Shown here: piece by piece, positions 52,136-60,925 of the stretch
How positions within the stretch are numbered: the stretch's first letter is position 1
Layout: the number at the start of each line of letters is the position of its first letter
Notes under the pieces: generated by a model
Told to the model about the DNA's origin: nothing
Databases searched by the model: none
What the model saw: the letters and a program-made list of their open reading frames with translations, nothing else
Assembly (NCBI GenBank): GCA_030831945.1
Contig: JAURKC010000004.1
Span: 124,001 to 188,000 of the forward strand
Origin: Ferruginibacter sp.
GTDB taxonomy: Bacteria; Bacteroidota; Bacteroidia; Chitinophagales; Chitinophagaceae
Direction: 5' to 3'
Length of the DNA: 64,000 bases
Made by a program: the position numbers and the translations under genes

Positions 52136-52723
52136 ATGACACCGCAAAGAGATGAGCGACTTACTGCAGTTTTAAATAAACGACAACCAGATATTACGGT
52201 GGTTTTAGAAAACGTATTTGATCCACATAATATTTCTGCCGTTATGCGTACCTGTGATGCGGTTGGTATTCAGGATATTTATATTTTAAACCATAAAATT
52301 CCACCTCACAGAAAATGGGGTGAAAAGAGCTCTTCGAGTGCTGCAAAATGGTTATCAATTCATCAATTTACTGATCCAAAATCTTGTTTTGAAGCATTAC
52401 GTAAAAAATACAAAAAAATTTATACTACTCATTTAAGCACCGATGCTGTTGGCTTGCATGAGTTAAATTTAACTGAATCAGTCGCACTAGTTTTTGGAAA
52501 TGAACATAGCGGGGTAAGTGATGAAATTATTGCGATGGCAGATGGTAATTTTATTATTCCTCAGGTAGGTATTATTAAGTCTTTAAATATTTCTGTTGCC
52601 TGTGCGGTTACTTTATATGAAGCATTTAGACAGAAATCAATAGCTGGTCATTATGAACAACCCAAGTTAAAAGGGGAACAATTAGATACACTAAAAAAGG
52701 ATTGGGGATATTTAGAAGATTAG
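52136..52723 (+). CDS. SpoU/TrmH-family RNA 2'-O-methyltransferase
   Basis: The 195-residue SPOUT-class methyltransferase has motif 1 (NVFDPHNISAVMRTCDAVG), motif 2 (LVFGNEHSGVSDEI) and motif 3 (FIIPQVGIIKSLNISVACAVTLYEA) of the TrmH knotted fold. It would methylate the ribose 2'-OH of tRNA or rRNA; tRNA Gm18 is the best guess, but the target is not determined. Size fits TrmH without an extra RNA-binding domain. Convergent with prfC. Confidence 0.9.
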   Translation: MTPQRDERLTAVLNKRQPDITVVLENVFDPHNISAVMRTCDAVGIQDIYILNHKIPPHRKWGEKSSSSAAKWLSIHQFTDPKSCFEALRKKYKKIYTTHLSTDAVGLHELNLTESVALVFGNEHSGVSDEIIAMADGNFIIPQVGIIKSLNISVACAVTLYEAFRQKSIAGHYEQPKLKGEQLDTLKKDWGYLED

Positions 52724-52793
52724 CCTATTTATCATTCTAACAGTATTTGAAAGAATCAAAATACTATTAACAGCTATACACCTCAACTAATTA

Positions 52794-54380
52794 TTATTTA
52801 TGAATTTCACTAGTAAAATGAAATTCTATATCAGGATTATTCTGTCTTTCTGTATTTAAGAACCATTCACTTTGCGCCAAATAAACTAGATGCCCATCCT
52901 TATCTTCTGCAATATTTGCTTGTTTAAACCTAGTAAAATCCTCTAACTTTTTAGGATCCTTACTGGTCAACCAACAGGCTTTATAAAAAGGCAAACTATT
53001 CATTTGTACCGAAGCACTATATTCCTGTAAAAGACGGTATTGAATTACCTCAAATTGAAGTTCACCTACGCAACCAATGATCTTTTTATTACCACCAAAC
53101 TGAGTAAATAACTGAGCAACACCCTCATCCGTTAACTGAAGTAAACCCTTTTCTAACTGCTTGGTTTTCATAGGATCTTTATTCTGTACTTCTTTAAAAA
53201 TTTCAGGTGAAAAAGAGGGGATTCCAGTAAAATAAAATTTTTCCCCTTCAGTCAGCGTATCTCCAATTTTGAAATTACCGGTATCAAACAGCCCCACCAC
53301 ATCACCAGGGTAAGCATCTTCAATTACTTCCTTTTGACGTGCCAAAAAACTATAGGGATTACTAAAGCGAAAATCCCTTTCTAACCGAACATGTTTATAA
53401 TATTTATTCCGCTCAAATCGACCACTACATACCCGTAAAAATGCAATTCGATCCCTATGTTTAGGGTCTAAATTGGCATGGATTTTAAAAATAAAGCCAC
53501 TGAATTTATCTTCTGATGGTAAAATATCACGGTCAGTAGTATGTCTTGGCCGAGGTGTAGGAGCAATACGAATAAAAGTATCTAGCATTTCCTTTACACC
53601 AAAATTGTTAACAGCACTTCCAAAAAATACAGGAGCTGTCTTTCCACTTAAATAATCGGCTAAGTTAAGTTCCCCATAAACACCATCTATCAATTCTACA
53701 TCTTCCCGCAAAGTTGCGGCATCTTTATCACCAATTTTTGCGTCCAAAATAGCATTACTCAAATCTTTAATCTCCAAAACATCTTCATCATTGGCCTTGG
53801 TACCAGCAGTAAATAAAACCAAACTTTTTTCATGAAGATCATAAACCCCTTTGAAGTCCTTTCCACTGTTGATAGGTACAGTCATAGGGTGCAACTGCAA
53901 CTTTAATTCATTCTCTATCTCTTCGAGCAAATCAAAACGATTTTTACCATCCCGATCCATTTTATTTATAAAAACTATCACAGGAGTATTGCGCATGGCA
54001 ATTACTTCCATTAATCGCCTAGTTTGATCCTCCACACCATTTACACTATCAATTACCAATACCACACTATCTACTGCAGTAAGCGTTCTGTAAGTATCTT
54101 CAGCAAAATCTTTATGTCCAGGTGTATCTAATAAGTTAATCAAGTGACCTTCATATTCAAAAGTCATCACACTGGTAGCAACACTAATACCTCTCTGCCG
54201 CTCAATTTCCATAAAATCCGAGGTAGCGTGTTTTTTAATTTTATTGCTTTTTACAGCTCCCGCGGTTTGAATAGCACCTCCAAATAACAGAAATTTTTCA
54301 GTCAAAGTAGTTTTACCAGCATCTGGGTGAGAAATAATAGCGAATGTTTTTCGCTTGTTGATTTCGTTGATATACTTCAT
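52794..54380 (-). CDS. prfC: Peptide chain release factor 3
   Basis: The 528-residue translational GTPase recycles RF1/RF2 from the ribosome. G1 is [16 protein letters not shown]2 carries [10 protein letters not shown]3 is [12 protein letters not shown], and G4 is NKMDRDGK. Downstream segments ([22 protein letters not shown]) match RF3 rather than EF-G or LepA. Its length is typical. It has one of the best promoters in the window, with a leader of about 86 bases. Confidence 0.96.
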   Translation of the reverse strand: MKYINEINKRKTFAIISHPDAGKTTLTEKFLLFGGAIQTAGAVKSNKIKKHATSDFMEIERQRGISVATSVMTFEYEGHLINLLDTPGHKDFAEDTYRTLTAVDSVVLVIDSVNGVEDQTRRLMEVIAMRNTPVIVFINKMDRDGKNRFDLLEEIENELKLQLHPMTVPINSGKDFKGVYDLHEKSLVLFTAGTKANDEDVLEIKDLSNAILDAKIGDKDAATLREDVELIDGVYGELNLADYLSGKTAPVFFGSAVNNFGVKEMLDTFIRIAPTPRPRHTTDRDILPSEDKFSGFIFKIHANLDPKHRDRIAFLRVCSGRFERNKYYKHVRLERDFRFSNPYSFLARQKEVIEDAYPGDVVGLFDTGNFKIGDTLTEGEKFYFTGIPSFSPEIFKEVQNKDPMKTKQLEKGLLQLTDEGVAQLFTQFGGNKKIIGCVGELQFEVIQYRLLQEYSASVQMNSLPFYKACWLTSKDPKKLEDFTRFKQANIAEDKDGHLVYLAQSEWFLNTERQNNPDIEFHFTSEIHK

Positions 54381-54472
54381 CTTTTACTACTAGTTGATTA
54401 CTTTTGCTTCATTCATAGTTGCGCTCATATTCAATAAAAATTACATTGAACAACTACCTAACAAAAGGATTA

Positions 54473-54504
54473 CAAAGGTAAGCTTTGATAAACAGTATTA
54501 CAAA
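54473..54504 (-). promoter_or_regulatory. Promoter of prfC
   Basis: On the minus strand TTTG (54504-54501), a 20-base spacer and TACCTTTG (54480-54473). Start near 54467 gives a leader of about 86 bases. The site overlaps the extended N-terminal frame of the divergent methyltransferase, favouring its start at 54535. Confidence 0.65.
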
Positions 54505-54534
54505 AAGGCAAATTTTAATTATTCAATAACAAAG

Positions 54535-55146
54535 ATGTCTAACAATAGAAAATCTTCCATAAATCCTTCTAGCCATTGGTTTGATTCAAACGAACTATTT
54601 GACAACTTATTTCCAGAGTCCAATAGCTCATTAATGAAAAGACATTGGACGCCACTTGAAGTGGCTAAAAAAGCTGCTGAATTTTTAGCAGCGGAAAAAA
54701 ATGTTCGAATCTTGGATATTGGCAGTGGGGTGGGGAAGTTTTGCCTTGCTGCAGCAAATTATATGCCTTTGGCATTTTACACAGGAATAGAACAAAGGGG
54801 CAATTTAGTAGAACAAGCCATTCAGGCTAAAGAAATAGTAGGACTCAAAAATGTGAATTTTTTACATGGAAATTTTTCTTCTGTAAATTTCAAAGATTAT
54901 GATCATTTCTATTTTTTTAATTCCTTTTATGAAAATTTTTCATTTTCAGAAAATATGGATAATCAATTTGAATATTCCAAGGAATTATATGAACAATACA
55001 CCTATTTAATGAAGACAAAATTAGCATCAAAGCCTTCAGGAACAAGACTTGCAACCTTTCACAGTACAGAAGATGAAATACCTGAAGACTATTTAGTGGT
55101 TGGTACAGAAATGAAAAATACACTTAAATTTTGGGTAAAAATTTAA
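54535..55146 (+). CDS. Class I SAM-dependent methyltransferase
   Basis: From ATG 54535 the protein has 203 residues. A further open stretch to 54394 is unlikely to be translated because it crosses the prfC promoter and shows low-complexity content. The motif RILDIGSGVGKFCLAAANYM is SAM motif I (about 60-79). Then FYTGIEQRGNL (acidic motif II) and DHFYFFNSFYENF (motif IV region) follow. The start MSNNRKSSINPSSHWFDSNELFD has no signal peptide. Substrate unknown. A hairpin covers its stop codon, and purB is convergent. Confidence 0.8.
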   Translation: MSNNRKSSINPSSHWFDSNELFDNLFPESNSSLMKRHWTPLEVAKKAAEFLAAEKNVRILDIGSGVGKFCLAAANYMPLAFYTGIEQRGNLVEQAIQAKEIVGLKNVNFLHGNFSSVNFKDYDHFYFFNSFYENFSFSENMDNQFEYSKELYEQYTYLMKTKLASKPSGTRLATFHSTEDEIPEDYLVVGTEMKNTLKFWVKI

Positions 55147-55149
55147 GTG
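55121..55149 (-). terminator. Hairpin over the methyltransferase stop codon, likely purB terminator
   Basis: CACTTAAATTTT at 55121-55132 and AAAATTTAAGTG at 55138-55149 form a perfect 12-bp stem with a 5-base loop. The TAA stop (55144-55146) is inside it. On the minus strand the stem is followed by TATTTTTC, so it fits a purB terminator placed inside the neighbouring gene. Confidence 0.55.
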
Positions 55150-55180
55150 TTATAGCCAACCTACAATTAAAAGACAAATA

Positions 55181-56515
55181 CTAGATTCCAGTATAATTAT
55201 GAGGACTAATATTTTTCAATTCAGCTTTTAAAGCTGCTGAAATTTTCAATTTCGAAATAAATCCATGGATTGCCTTCTTATCAATCGCATTTTTTCCTCT
55301 GGTGAGTTCCTTCAAAGCTTCATAAGGTTGAGGATAATTTTCTCTTCTTAAAACGGTCTGAATCGCCTCAGCTACCACCGCCCAGTTATTATCTAGGTCA
55401 CTCTTTAATTTGATTTCGTTAAGCACGAGTTTACCCAATCCTTTTTCTATTGACTTAAAAGACAAAATAGTATGAGCTATTGGAACACCGATATTTCTCA
55501 AAACTGTAGAATCAGTCAAATCTCTTTGTAATCTAGACAAAGGAAGTTTTGCAGAAAGATGTTCCAACAAAGCATTTGCAATGCCTAAATTACCTTCTGC
55601 ATTCTCAAAATCAATCGGATTAACCTTATGAGGCATAGCTGAAGAACCTATTTCGCCCTTTTTTGTTTTTTGTTTAAAATAATCGGTGCTAACATAGGTC
55701 CAGATATCTCTACAAAAATCAATTAAAATAGTATTGATACGTTTAATTGCATCAAAATGTGCAGCAAGGGTATCGTAATGCTCAATTTGAGTAGTGTATT
55801 GTTGACGTTGTAAGCCTAATTTTTCTTCTGTAAATTGATTAGCAAATTTCACCCAATCATATTTCGGGTAGGCCACATGGTGAGCATTAAAATTTCCTGT
55901 AGCTCCCCCGAATTTAGCCATAAAAGGGATGTAGCTAAATAGCTGAATTTGATTTTCCAATCTTTCAACATATACCATTATTTCTTTACCCAATCGAGTA
56001 GGGGAAGCAGCTTGACCATGGGTGCGAGCTAACATCGGTATGTTTTTCCAATCCTTAGCCATTTGCAATAACTGGTGCTGTAAATTGATAATGGAAGGAA
56101 GATAATCGTGTTCCATAGCATGTTTCCAACTTAATGGAATAGCTGTATTATTAATATCTTGAGAGGTCAAACCAAAGTGAATCCATTCTTTAAGATGAGC
56201 TGCATTACATTTATCCAATTCAGCTTTTAAAAAATACTCAACCGCTTTTACATCATGATTCGTAATTTTCTCTGTCTCCTTAATGGTGGCAGCATTTTCA
56301 ATTGAAAAATTCGCTGCTGCATTTTGAAGATGGCTATTTACAAGTGCTGGAACTTTAAAAAACTTCTTTTCGCCCAAGAATAAAAAATACTCCACTTCTA
56401 CCATTACCCTATACTTGATAAGGGCATATTCACTGAAATATTCATCTAAATGTTGCAATTGTGAACGATAACGTCCATCAATAGGTGAAATAGCGGTAAG
56501 TTGATGTAAATCCAT
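55181..56515 (-). CDS. purB: Adenylosuccinate lyase
   Basis: The 444-residue fumarase/aspartase-superfamily enzyme of purine synthesis splits adenylosuccinate and SAICAR. The signature SSAMPHKVNPIDFENAEGN contains the flexible catalytic loop. HDVKAVEYFLK and THGQAASPT (active-site His) are visible. Length suits bacterial PurB of the E. coli type. It is divergent from mqnA, whose promoter region it shares. Confidence 0.96.
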   Translation of the reverse strand: MDLHQLTAISPIDGRYRSQLQHLDEYFSEYALIKYRVMVEVEYFLFLGEKKFFKVPALVNSHLQNAAANFSIENAATIKETEKITNHDVKAVEYFLKAELDKCNAAHLKEWIHFGLTSQDINNTAIPLSWKHAMEHDYLPSIINLQHQLLQMAKDWKNIPMLARTHGQAASPTRLGKEIMVYVERLENQIQLFSYIPFMAKFGGATGNFNAHHVAYPKYDWVKFANQFTEEKLGLQRQQYTTQIEHYDTLAAHFDAIKRINTILIDFCRDIWTYVSTDYFKQKTKKGEIGSSAMPHKVNPIDFENAEGNLGIANALLEHLSAKLPLSRLQRDLTDSTVLRNIGVPIAHTILSFKSIEKGLGKLVLNEIKLKSDLDNNWAVVAEAIQTVLRRENYPQPYEALKELTRGKNAIDKKAIHGFISKLKISAALKAELKNISPHNYTGI

Positions 56516-56533
56516 GGGGTTAATGTAAATTTG
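56501..56533 (+). promoter_or_regulatory. Promoter of mqnA and the following sugar operon
   Basis: TTG at 56501-56503, a 22-base spacer and TAAATTTG at 56526-56533. A start near 56538 leaves about 18 bases before the TTG start codon of mqnA at 56557. It may also drive the overlapped rfbF operon. Confidence 0.55.
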
Positions 56534-56537
56534 TAAG

Positions 56538-56545
56538 CAAAATTA
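56538..56545 (-). promoter_or_regulatory. -7 element of purB, face to face with the mqnA promoter
   Basis: CAAAATTA reads TAATTTTG on the minus strand, about 23 bases before the purB ATG at 56515. Without a clear -33 element. It lies five bases from the mqnA -7 element, so the two promoters face each other and overlap. Confidence 0.4.
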
Positions 56546-56556
56546 TACTAAAGCAA

Positions 56557-57300
56557 TTGGACAGAAAAATAAGAGTGGGAGCAGTGAGTTATCTTAATAC
56601 CAAACCGTTGATATACGGCTTTGAAAAAGGGATGATGAAAGAAGAGGTTGAATTGGTAATGGATTACCCTGCCAATATAGCTTCTATGCTATTAAATGAT
56701 GAAATTGACATTGGTTTAGTTCCGGTCGCCGTATTGCCAGCTTTGAAGCAATATCACCTTATTTCAGATTATTGTATTGCTTGTGATGGAGAAGTGGCCA
56801 GTGTTTGTCTATTTAGTGAGGTACCAATTAATGAAATTGAAACCATTTTACTGGATTATCAAAGTAAAACTTCCGTTGCGCTGCTGAAGATATTACTCAA
56901 AGATCATTGGAATATTAACCCAAAATTAGCGGATACCTCTTCTGGATATGAATTGTCAATAGAAAACACCACTGGAGGATTAGTAATAGGAGACAGGGCC
57001 TTAGCACAAAGAAATCAGTCGAAATACTGCTACGACCTAGGTTTAGCATGGAAGGAGCTCACAGGACTTCCATTTGTTTTTGCAGTTTGGGTAAGCAATA
57101 AGCCGATGGATAAACAATTTATTAAAAAGTTTAATATGACGAATAGTTATGGACTTGATAATTTAGAGGGTATTGTTGCTAAAAATAATTTCAGTAGTTA
57201 TGACCTTGATTATTATTTCAAAAAAAATATAATATTTAAGCCAGAAATAGACAAGCTTGAGGTAATAACTTTATTTTTGGAAAAATTAAAAGCTTTATAA
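56557..57300 (+). CDS. mqnA: Chorismate dehydratase MqnA
   Basis: MqnA dehydrates chorismate to 3-enolpyruvylbenzoate, the first step of the futalosine menaquinone pathway. The 247-residue periplasmic-binding-protein-like fold has VGAVSYLNTKPLIYGFEKG at the start, then DIGLVPVAVLP, VASVCLFS, IGDRALA and GLPFVFAVWV. The frame has a stop at 56521 and no ATG before the conserved start, so TTG at 56557 is the start. The stop overlaps the ATG of rfbF by one base (TAATG). Confidence 0.95.
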   Translation: MDRKIRVGAVSYLNTKPLIYGFEKGMMKEEVELVMDYPANIASMLLNDEIDIGLVPVAVLPALKQYHLISDYCIACDGEVASVCLFSEVPINEIETILLDYQSKTSVALLKILLKDHWNINPKLADTSSGYELSIENTTGGLVIGDRALAQRNQSKYCYDLGLAWKELTGLPFVFAVWVSNKPMDKQFIKKFNMTNSYGLDNLEGIVAKNNFSSYDLDYYFKKNIIFKPEIDKLEVITLFLEKLKAL

Positions 57301-58076
57301 TGAAAGTAGTATTATTTGCTGGTGGATTAGGCACAAGAATATCTGAAGAAACTGATATAAGACCTAAGCCAATGGTTGAAATAGGTGGTAAACCTGTATT
57401 ATGGCATATAATGAAAATTTATAGCCAGTATGGATATAATGATTTTATTATTTGCTTAGGATATAAAGGGTATGTAATAAAGGAATATTTTATGAATTAC
57501 TTTATGCACAACGCAGATATAACAGTAGACCTTGGAAATAATAAAGTTGAAATACACGATACCAATGCAGAAGCTTTTAAGGTTACCCTTGTAGAAACGG
57601 GTTTAAACACTAAAACAGCTGGTCGTTTAAAACAAGTTCAAAAATATATAGGAGATGAAGATTTTATGCTAACTTATGGAGATGGAGTAAGCGATATTAA
57701 TATTCATGATCTTGTGGCATTTCATAAATCACATAATAAATTAGCAACCGTTAGTGCGGTTCAAATGGATGCTCGTTTCGGAGGTATGGATCTAGGGACT
57801 AAAGGAGAAGTAGTTTCGTTTAAAGAAAAGGCAAAGGACGATAGTAAATGGATTAATGGAGGTTTTTTTGTTTTAAAACCAGCTATTTTTAAATATTTAG
57901 AGGGTAATATGAATGAGATGATGTGGGAAGAAGAACCTTTGGAAAAATTGACAAATGATCAACAATTGGTAGCTTTTCAACATAAAGGATTTTGGAAATG
58001 CATGGATGCGCTAAGAGATAAACTTGAACTAGAAGAACTTTGGAAAAATAATACTGCAAAATGGAAAGTCTGGTAA
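57300..58076 (+). CDS. rfbF: Glucose-1-phosphate cytidylyltransferase
   Basis: The 258-residue nucleotidyltransferase makes CDP-D-glucose from CTP and glucose-1-phosphate. GGLGTRISEETDIRPKPMVEIGG is the nucleotide-binding loop, and FMLTYGDGVSDINI carries the metal-binding Asp pair. VLWHIMKIYSQYGYNDFIICLGYKG and WINGGFFVLKP are further RfbF markers. It starts on the last base of mqnA and overlaps rfbG by 16 bases, giving tight operon coupling. First committed enzyme of the CDP-hexose path in this cluster. Confidence 0.94.
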   Translation: MKVVLFAGGLGTRISEETDIRPKPMVEIGGKPVLWHIMKIYSQYGYNDFIICLGYKGYVIKEYFMNYFMHNADITVDLGNNKVEIHDTNAEAFKVTLVETGLNTKTAGRLKQVQKYIGDEDFMLTYGDGVSDINIHDLVAFHKSHNKLATVSAVQMDARFGGMDLGTKGEVVSFKEKAKDDSKWINGGFFVLKPAIFKYLEGNMNEMMWEEEPLEKLTNDQQLVAFQHKGFWKCMDALRDKLELEELWKNNTAKWKVW

Positions 58077-59143
58077 ATCAGGAGTTGCTATCTACTTACC
58101 GAGGAAAAAAAGTTTTTATTACTGGGCATACTGGTTTTAAGGGGGCATGGCTTTTATTATGGCTTCATTCTTTGGGGGCAGAAGTAAAAGGATATTCACT
58201 TGCTCCAGAAGATGAAAACTGTTTATTTTCAAATATTCATAAAGAAATAAATTTCAGTCATGTTATTGCAGACATAAGGGACAAAGAAAGATTATCCACT
58301 GAAATTTTAAATTTTCAACCCGATTTTATATTTCATCTGGCTGCACAAGCATTGGTTAGGAGATCTTATGAAATACCTGCTGAGACTTTTGAAATAAATG
58401 TTGTTGGGACTGCAAATGTATTAGAAGCCGTTAAAGAATTATCGGTCCCATGCTCAATAGTGGTCATCACTACTGACAAAGTCTACGAGAATAGAGAAAT
58501 AAATTATCATTATAAAGAAGATGACATTCTTGGAGGATACGATCCTTATAGTGCAAGTAAAGCTGCTGCAGAAGTAGTAGTAAGTTCTTTTAGAAATTCT
58601 TTTTTTAATATAGAGAATTATTTGATACACCGAAAAGGTATTGCAAGTGCTAGAGCAGGAAATGTAATAGGAGGAGGGGATTGGAACAAGGATAGAATTA
58701 TACCAGATATTATTCGAGCCTTGGAAAAAGGTCAATCGATTGCAGTAAGAAATCCAAATGCTATTCGCCCTTGGCAACATGTATTGGAACCTTTGGGTGG
58801 GTACCTTCGGTTGGGAATATTATTGAATCACGATGCAAGTAAATATTCTGGCGCTTATAATTTCGGACCTCTACCTAATGACCATCTACCAGTAAGTAGT
58901 TTAGTTGCTTTGTCATTGGAATGTTGGGGAAGTGGAAATTGGATAGATAATTCGACCAGTACCGCACCACATGAAGCAGGTCTATTACAATTAGACATTA
59001 ATAAGGCAAAGGCTAAATTAAACTGGCATCCAAAATTAAACAGCAAAGAAGCCATATCATGGACGATTGATTGGTATAAAAGTGCTTACGGAAATATTTT
59101 CAACTATACCCTTCAGCAAATTCAAAAATATCATCAGCAATGA
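58061..59143 (+). CDS. rfbG: CDP-glucose 4,6-dehydratase
   Basis: The 360-residue extended SDR enzyme makes CDP-4-keto-6-deoxy-D-glucose. Features are the NAD-binding ITGHTGFKGAWLLLWLHSLG (about 18-37) and catalytic YSASK of DPYSASKAAAE, with Thr in VVITTDKVYEN. C-terminal RPWQHVLEPLGGYL binds the sugar nucleotide. It overlaps rfbF (16 bases) and the epimerase gene (ATGA). In pathways to 3,6-dideoxyhexoses it would be followed by an RfbH-type dehydrase; none is next to it here. Confidence 0.94.
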   Translation: MESLVNQELLSTYRGKKVFITGHTGFKGAWLLLWLHSLGAEVKGYSLAPEDENCLFSNIHKEINFSHVIADIRDKERLSTEILNFQPDFIFHLAAQALVRRSYEIPAETFEINVVGTANVLEAVKELSVPCSIVVITTDKVYENREINYHYKEDDILGGYDPYSASKAAAEVVVSSFRNSFFNIENYLIHRKGIASARAGNVIGGGDWNKDRIIPDIIRALEKGQSIAVRNPNAIRPWQHVLEPLGGYLRLGILLNHDASKYSGAYNFGPLPNDHLPVSSLVALSLECWGSGNWIDNSTSTAPHEAGLLQLDINKAKAKLNWHPKLNSKEAISWTIDWYKSAYGNIFNYTLQQIQKYHQQ

Positions 59144-59685
59144 TAGTAAATGAAACGTCATTAAAGGGTAGCTATGTTTTAACGCTTGAGCCAATTGAAG
59201 ATGAGAGAGGCTGGTTTGCAAGAACATATTGTAAAAATGATTTTCTTTCTTTAGGGCATCATAAAGAATGGGTTCAAATGAATCATTCATTTACAAAACA
59301 GATGGGCACAATTAGGGGTATGCACTATCAAAGACCTCCTTACGGTGAAATTAAATTAGTGAGATGTATTGCAGGATCTGTTTATGATGTAATCATTGAC
59401 TTAAGATCAGATTCTAAAACATTTTTACAATATTTTGGAATTGAACTTTCTGCCAGCAACAAAAAAATGATTTATATACCTGAGGGATTTGCCCATGGTT
59501 TCCAGACTTTGTCAAATGATGCTGAATTAGTTTATCATCATTCACAATTTTATTTACCTGGAGTAGAAGCGGGAGTAAAATATAATGAACCAGCCATTAA
59601 AATCAAATGGCCATTAGAAATAACTAGTATATCAGATAGAGATAATTCGCATCCTCTCATTGATGCAAACTTTAAAGGACTTTAA
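59140..59685 (+). CDS. RmlC/RfbC-like 3,5-epimerase, probably on a CDP-keto sugar
   Basis: The 181-residue cupin has the RmlC elements: DERGWFARTYC, the catalytic His in TIRGMHYQ, Asp in VIIDLR, and YIPEGFAHGFQTLSNDAELVY with the tyrosine nearby. GVKYNEPAIKIKWP at the C-terminus is typical. RmlC itself works on dTDP-4-keto-6-deoxyglucose; here the context (rfbF, rfbG) suggests a CDP substrate, which is inference. C3, C5 or both may be epimerised. ATGA overlap with rfbG. Confidence 0.82.
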   Translation: MIVNETSLKGSYVLTLEPIEDERGWFARTYCKNDFLSLGHHKEWVQMNHSFTKQMGTIRGMHYQRPPYGEIKLVRCIAGSVYDVIIDLRSDSKTFLQYFGIELSASNKKMIYIPEGFAHGFQTLSNDAELVYHHSQFYLPGVEAGVKYNEPAIKIKWPLEITSISDRDNSHPLIDANFKGL

Positions 59686-59687
59686 CT

Positions 59688-60917
59688 ATGCAATGTAGAT
59701 TTTGTAAAACAGAACTAAAAAATGTATTTATAGACCTGGTGAATAGTCCAGCGTCCAATTCTTTTTTAACTTCCGATCAGTTGAATGAACCAGAAACATT
59801 TTATCCTTTAAAAGTTTATACCTGCCACCAATGCTTTTTAGTCCAGGTAGATGAATATAAAAAATCAGATGCCATCTTTGATAGCAATTATGTTTACTTC
59901 TCATCCTACAGTACTAGCTGGTTGCAGCATGCAAAAGCATATACTGAACAGATGACTAAACGTTTTGGATATAATAAAAATTCACTTGTTGTGGAAGTTG
60001 CCTCTAATGACGGTTATTTATTACAATATTTTAAACAAAATAACATACCGGTATTAGGTATTGAACCAACTGCTAATACTGCTGAAGCAGCCAAAGAAAA
60101 AGGAGTAGATTCAGTAGTTGATTTCTTTGGTAAAAAACTAGCCACCGAACTTAGTTCAAAAAATATAAAAGCAGATTTATTATTAGGTAATAATGTGCTA
60201 GCACATGTGCCAGATATTTTAGATTTTGTTGGTGGTCTAAAAATAATGCTTAAGGAAACAGGTGTTATTACTATGGAGTTTCCTCATTTAATGCAATTAG
60301 TAGACAATATCCAATTTGACACCATATATCACGAACACTTTTCTTATTTATCTTTTCATACAGTAAATCAAATATTTGAATCACAGGGCTTAGTTATGTT
60401 TGATGTAGAAGAAATTCCAACTCATGGAGGGTCATTGAGAATTTATGCAAAACACCCTAATGATCTTACTAAAGGAATTTCAGAAAATGTAGCTGCTTTA
60501 TTAGCTAAGGAATATAACAAAGGGTTAAATGCTTTAAATTATTATGCTAATTTTCAGCAAAAGGCAATGAAAGTAAAGTTAGATTTAACTGAATTTTTAA
60601 TAGACCAGAAAAGGAAAGGAAAGAAAGTAGCGGCATACGGAGCTGCAGCAAAGGGGAATACCATGTTGAATTATTGTGGTATCAAAAATGATTTAATTGA
60701 TTTTGTGGTAGATGCAAACCCCCATAAGCAAAATAAATTTTTACCAGCTAGTCATATACCTGTGGTTAGCGAACAATACATAAAAGACATTCAACCTGAC
60801 TTTATTATTATTTTCCCTTGGAATTTAAAAGATGAAATATCAAAGCAACTTGCTTATATTAAAGATTGGCATGGAAAATTTGTAGTAGCTGTTCCTCATT
60901 TACAAATATTTGACTAG
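59688..60917 (+). CDS. Nucleotide-sugar C-methyltransferase (TylC3/NovU/TcaB9-type)
   Basis: This 409-residue protein has the three-part layout of sugar C-methyltransferases. An N-terminal zinc site has Cys 3, 6, 46 and 49. The SAM domain is around VVEVASNDGYLLQYF (101-115). A catalytic motif YHEHFSYLS at 214-222 corresponds to the Tyr-x-Glu-His of TcaB9. A C-terminal Rossmann-like domain is last (GKKVAAYGAAAKGNTMLNYCG). These enzymes methylate a carbon next to the 4-keto group, commonly C3 or C5. Position here is unknown. It starts two bases after the epimerase gene. Confidence 0.88.
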   Translation: MQCRFCKTELKNVFIDLVNSPASNSFLTSDQLNEPETFYPLKVYTCHQCFLVQVDEYKKSDAIFDSNYVYFSSYSTSWLQHAKAYTEQMTKRFGYNKNSLVVEVASNDGYLLQYFKQNNIPVLGIEPTANTAEAAKEKGVDSVVDFFGKKLATELSSKNIKADLLLGNNVLAHVPDILDFVGGLKIMLKETGVITMEFPHLMQLVDNIQFDTIYHEHFSYLSFHTVNQIFESQGLVMFDVEEIPTHGGSLRIYAKHPNDLTKGISENVAALLAKEYNKGLNALNYYANFQQKAMKVKLDLTEFLIDQKRKGKKVAAYGAAAKGNTMLNYCGIKNDLIDFVVDANPHKQNKFLPASHIPVVSEQYIKDIQPDFIIIFPWNLKDEISKQLAYIKDWHGKFVVAVPHLQIFD

Positions 60918-60925
60918 TTCGATAC

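Noticed and set aside
54394..54534. N-terminal extension of the methyltransferase at 54535
   Set aside because: It starts at TTG, overlaps the prfC promoter and has low-complexity Lys/Asn/Ile content unlike the folded part.
58454..58780. 108-codon minus-strand open frame inside rfbG
   Set aside because: It lies antisense to the catalytic region of rfbG and has biased composition.
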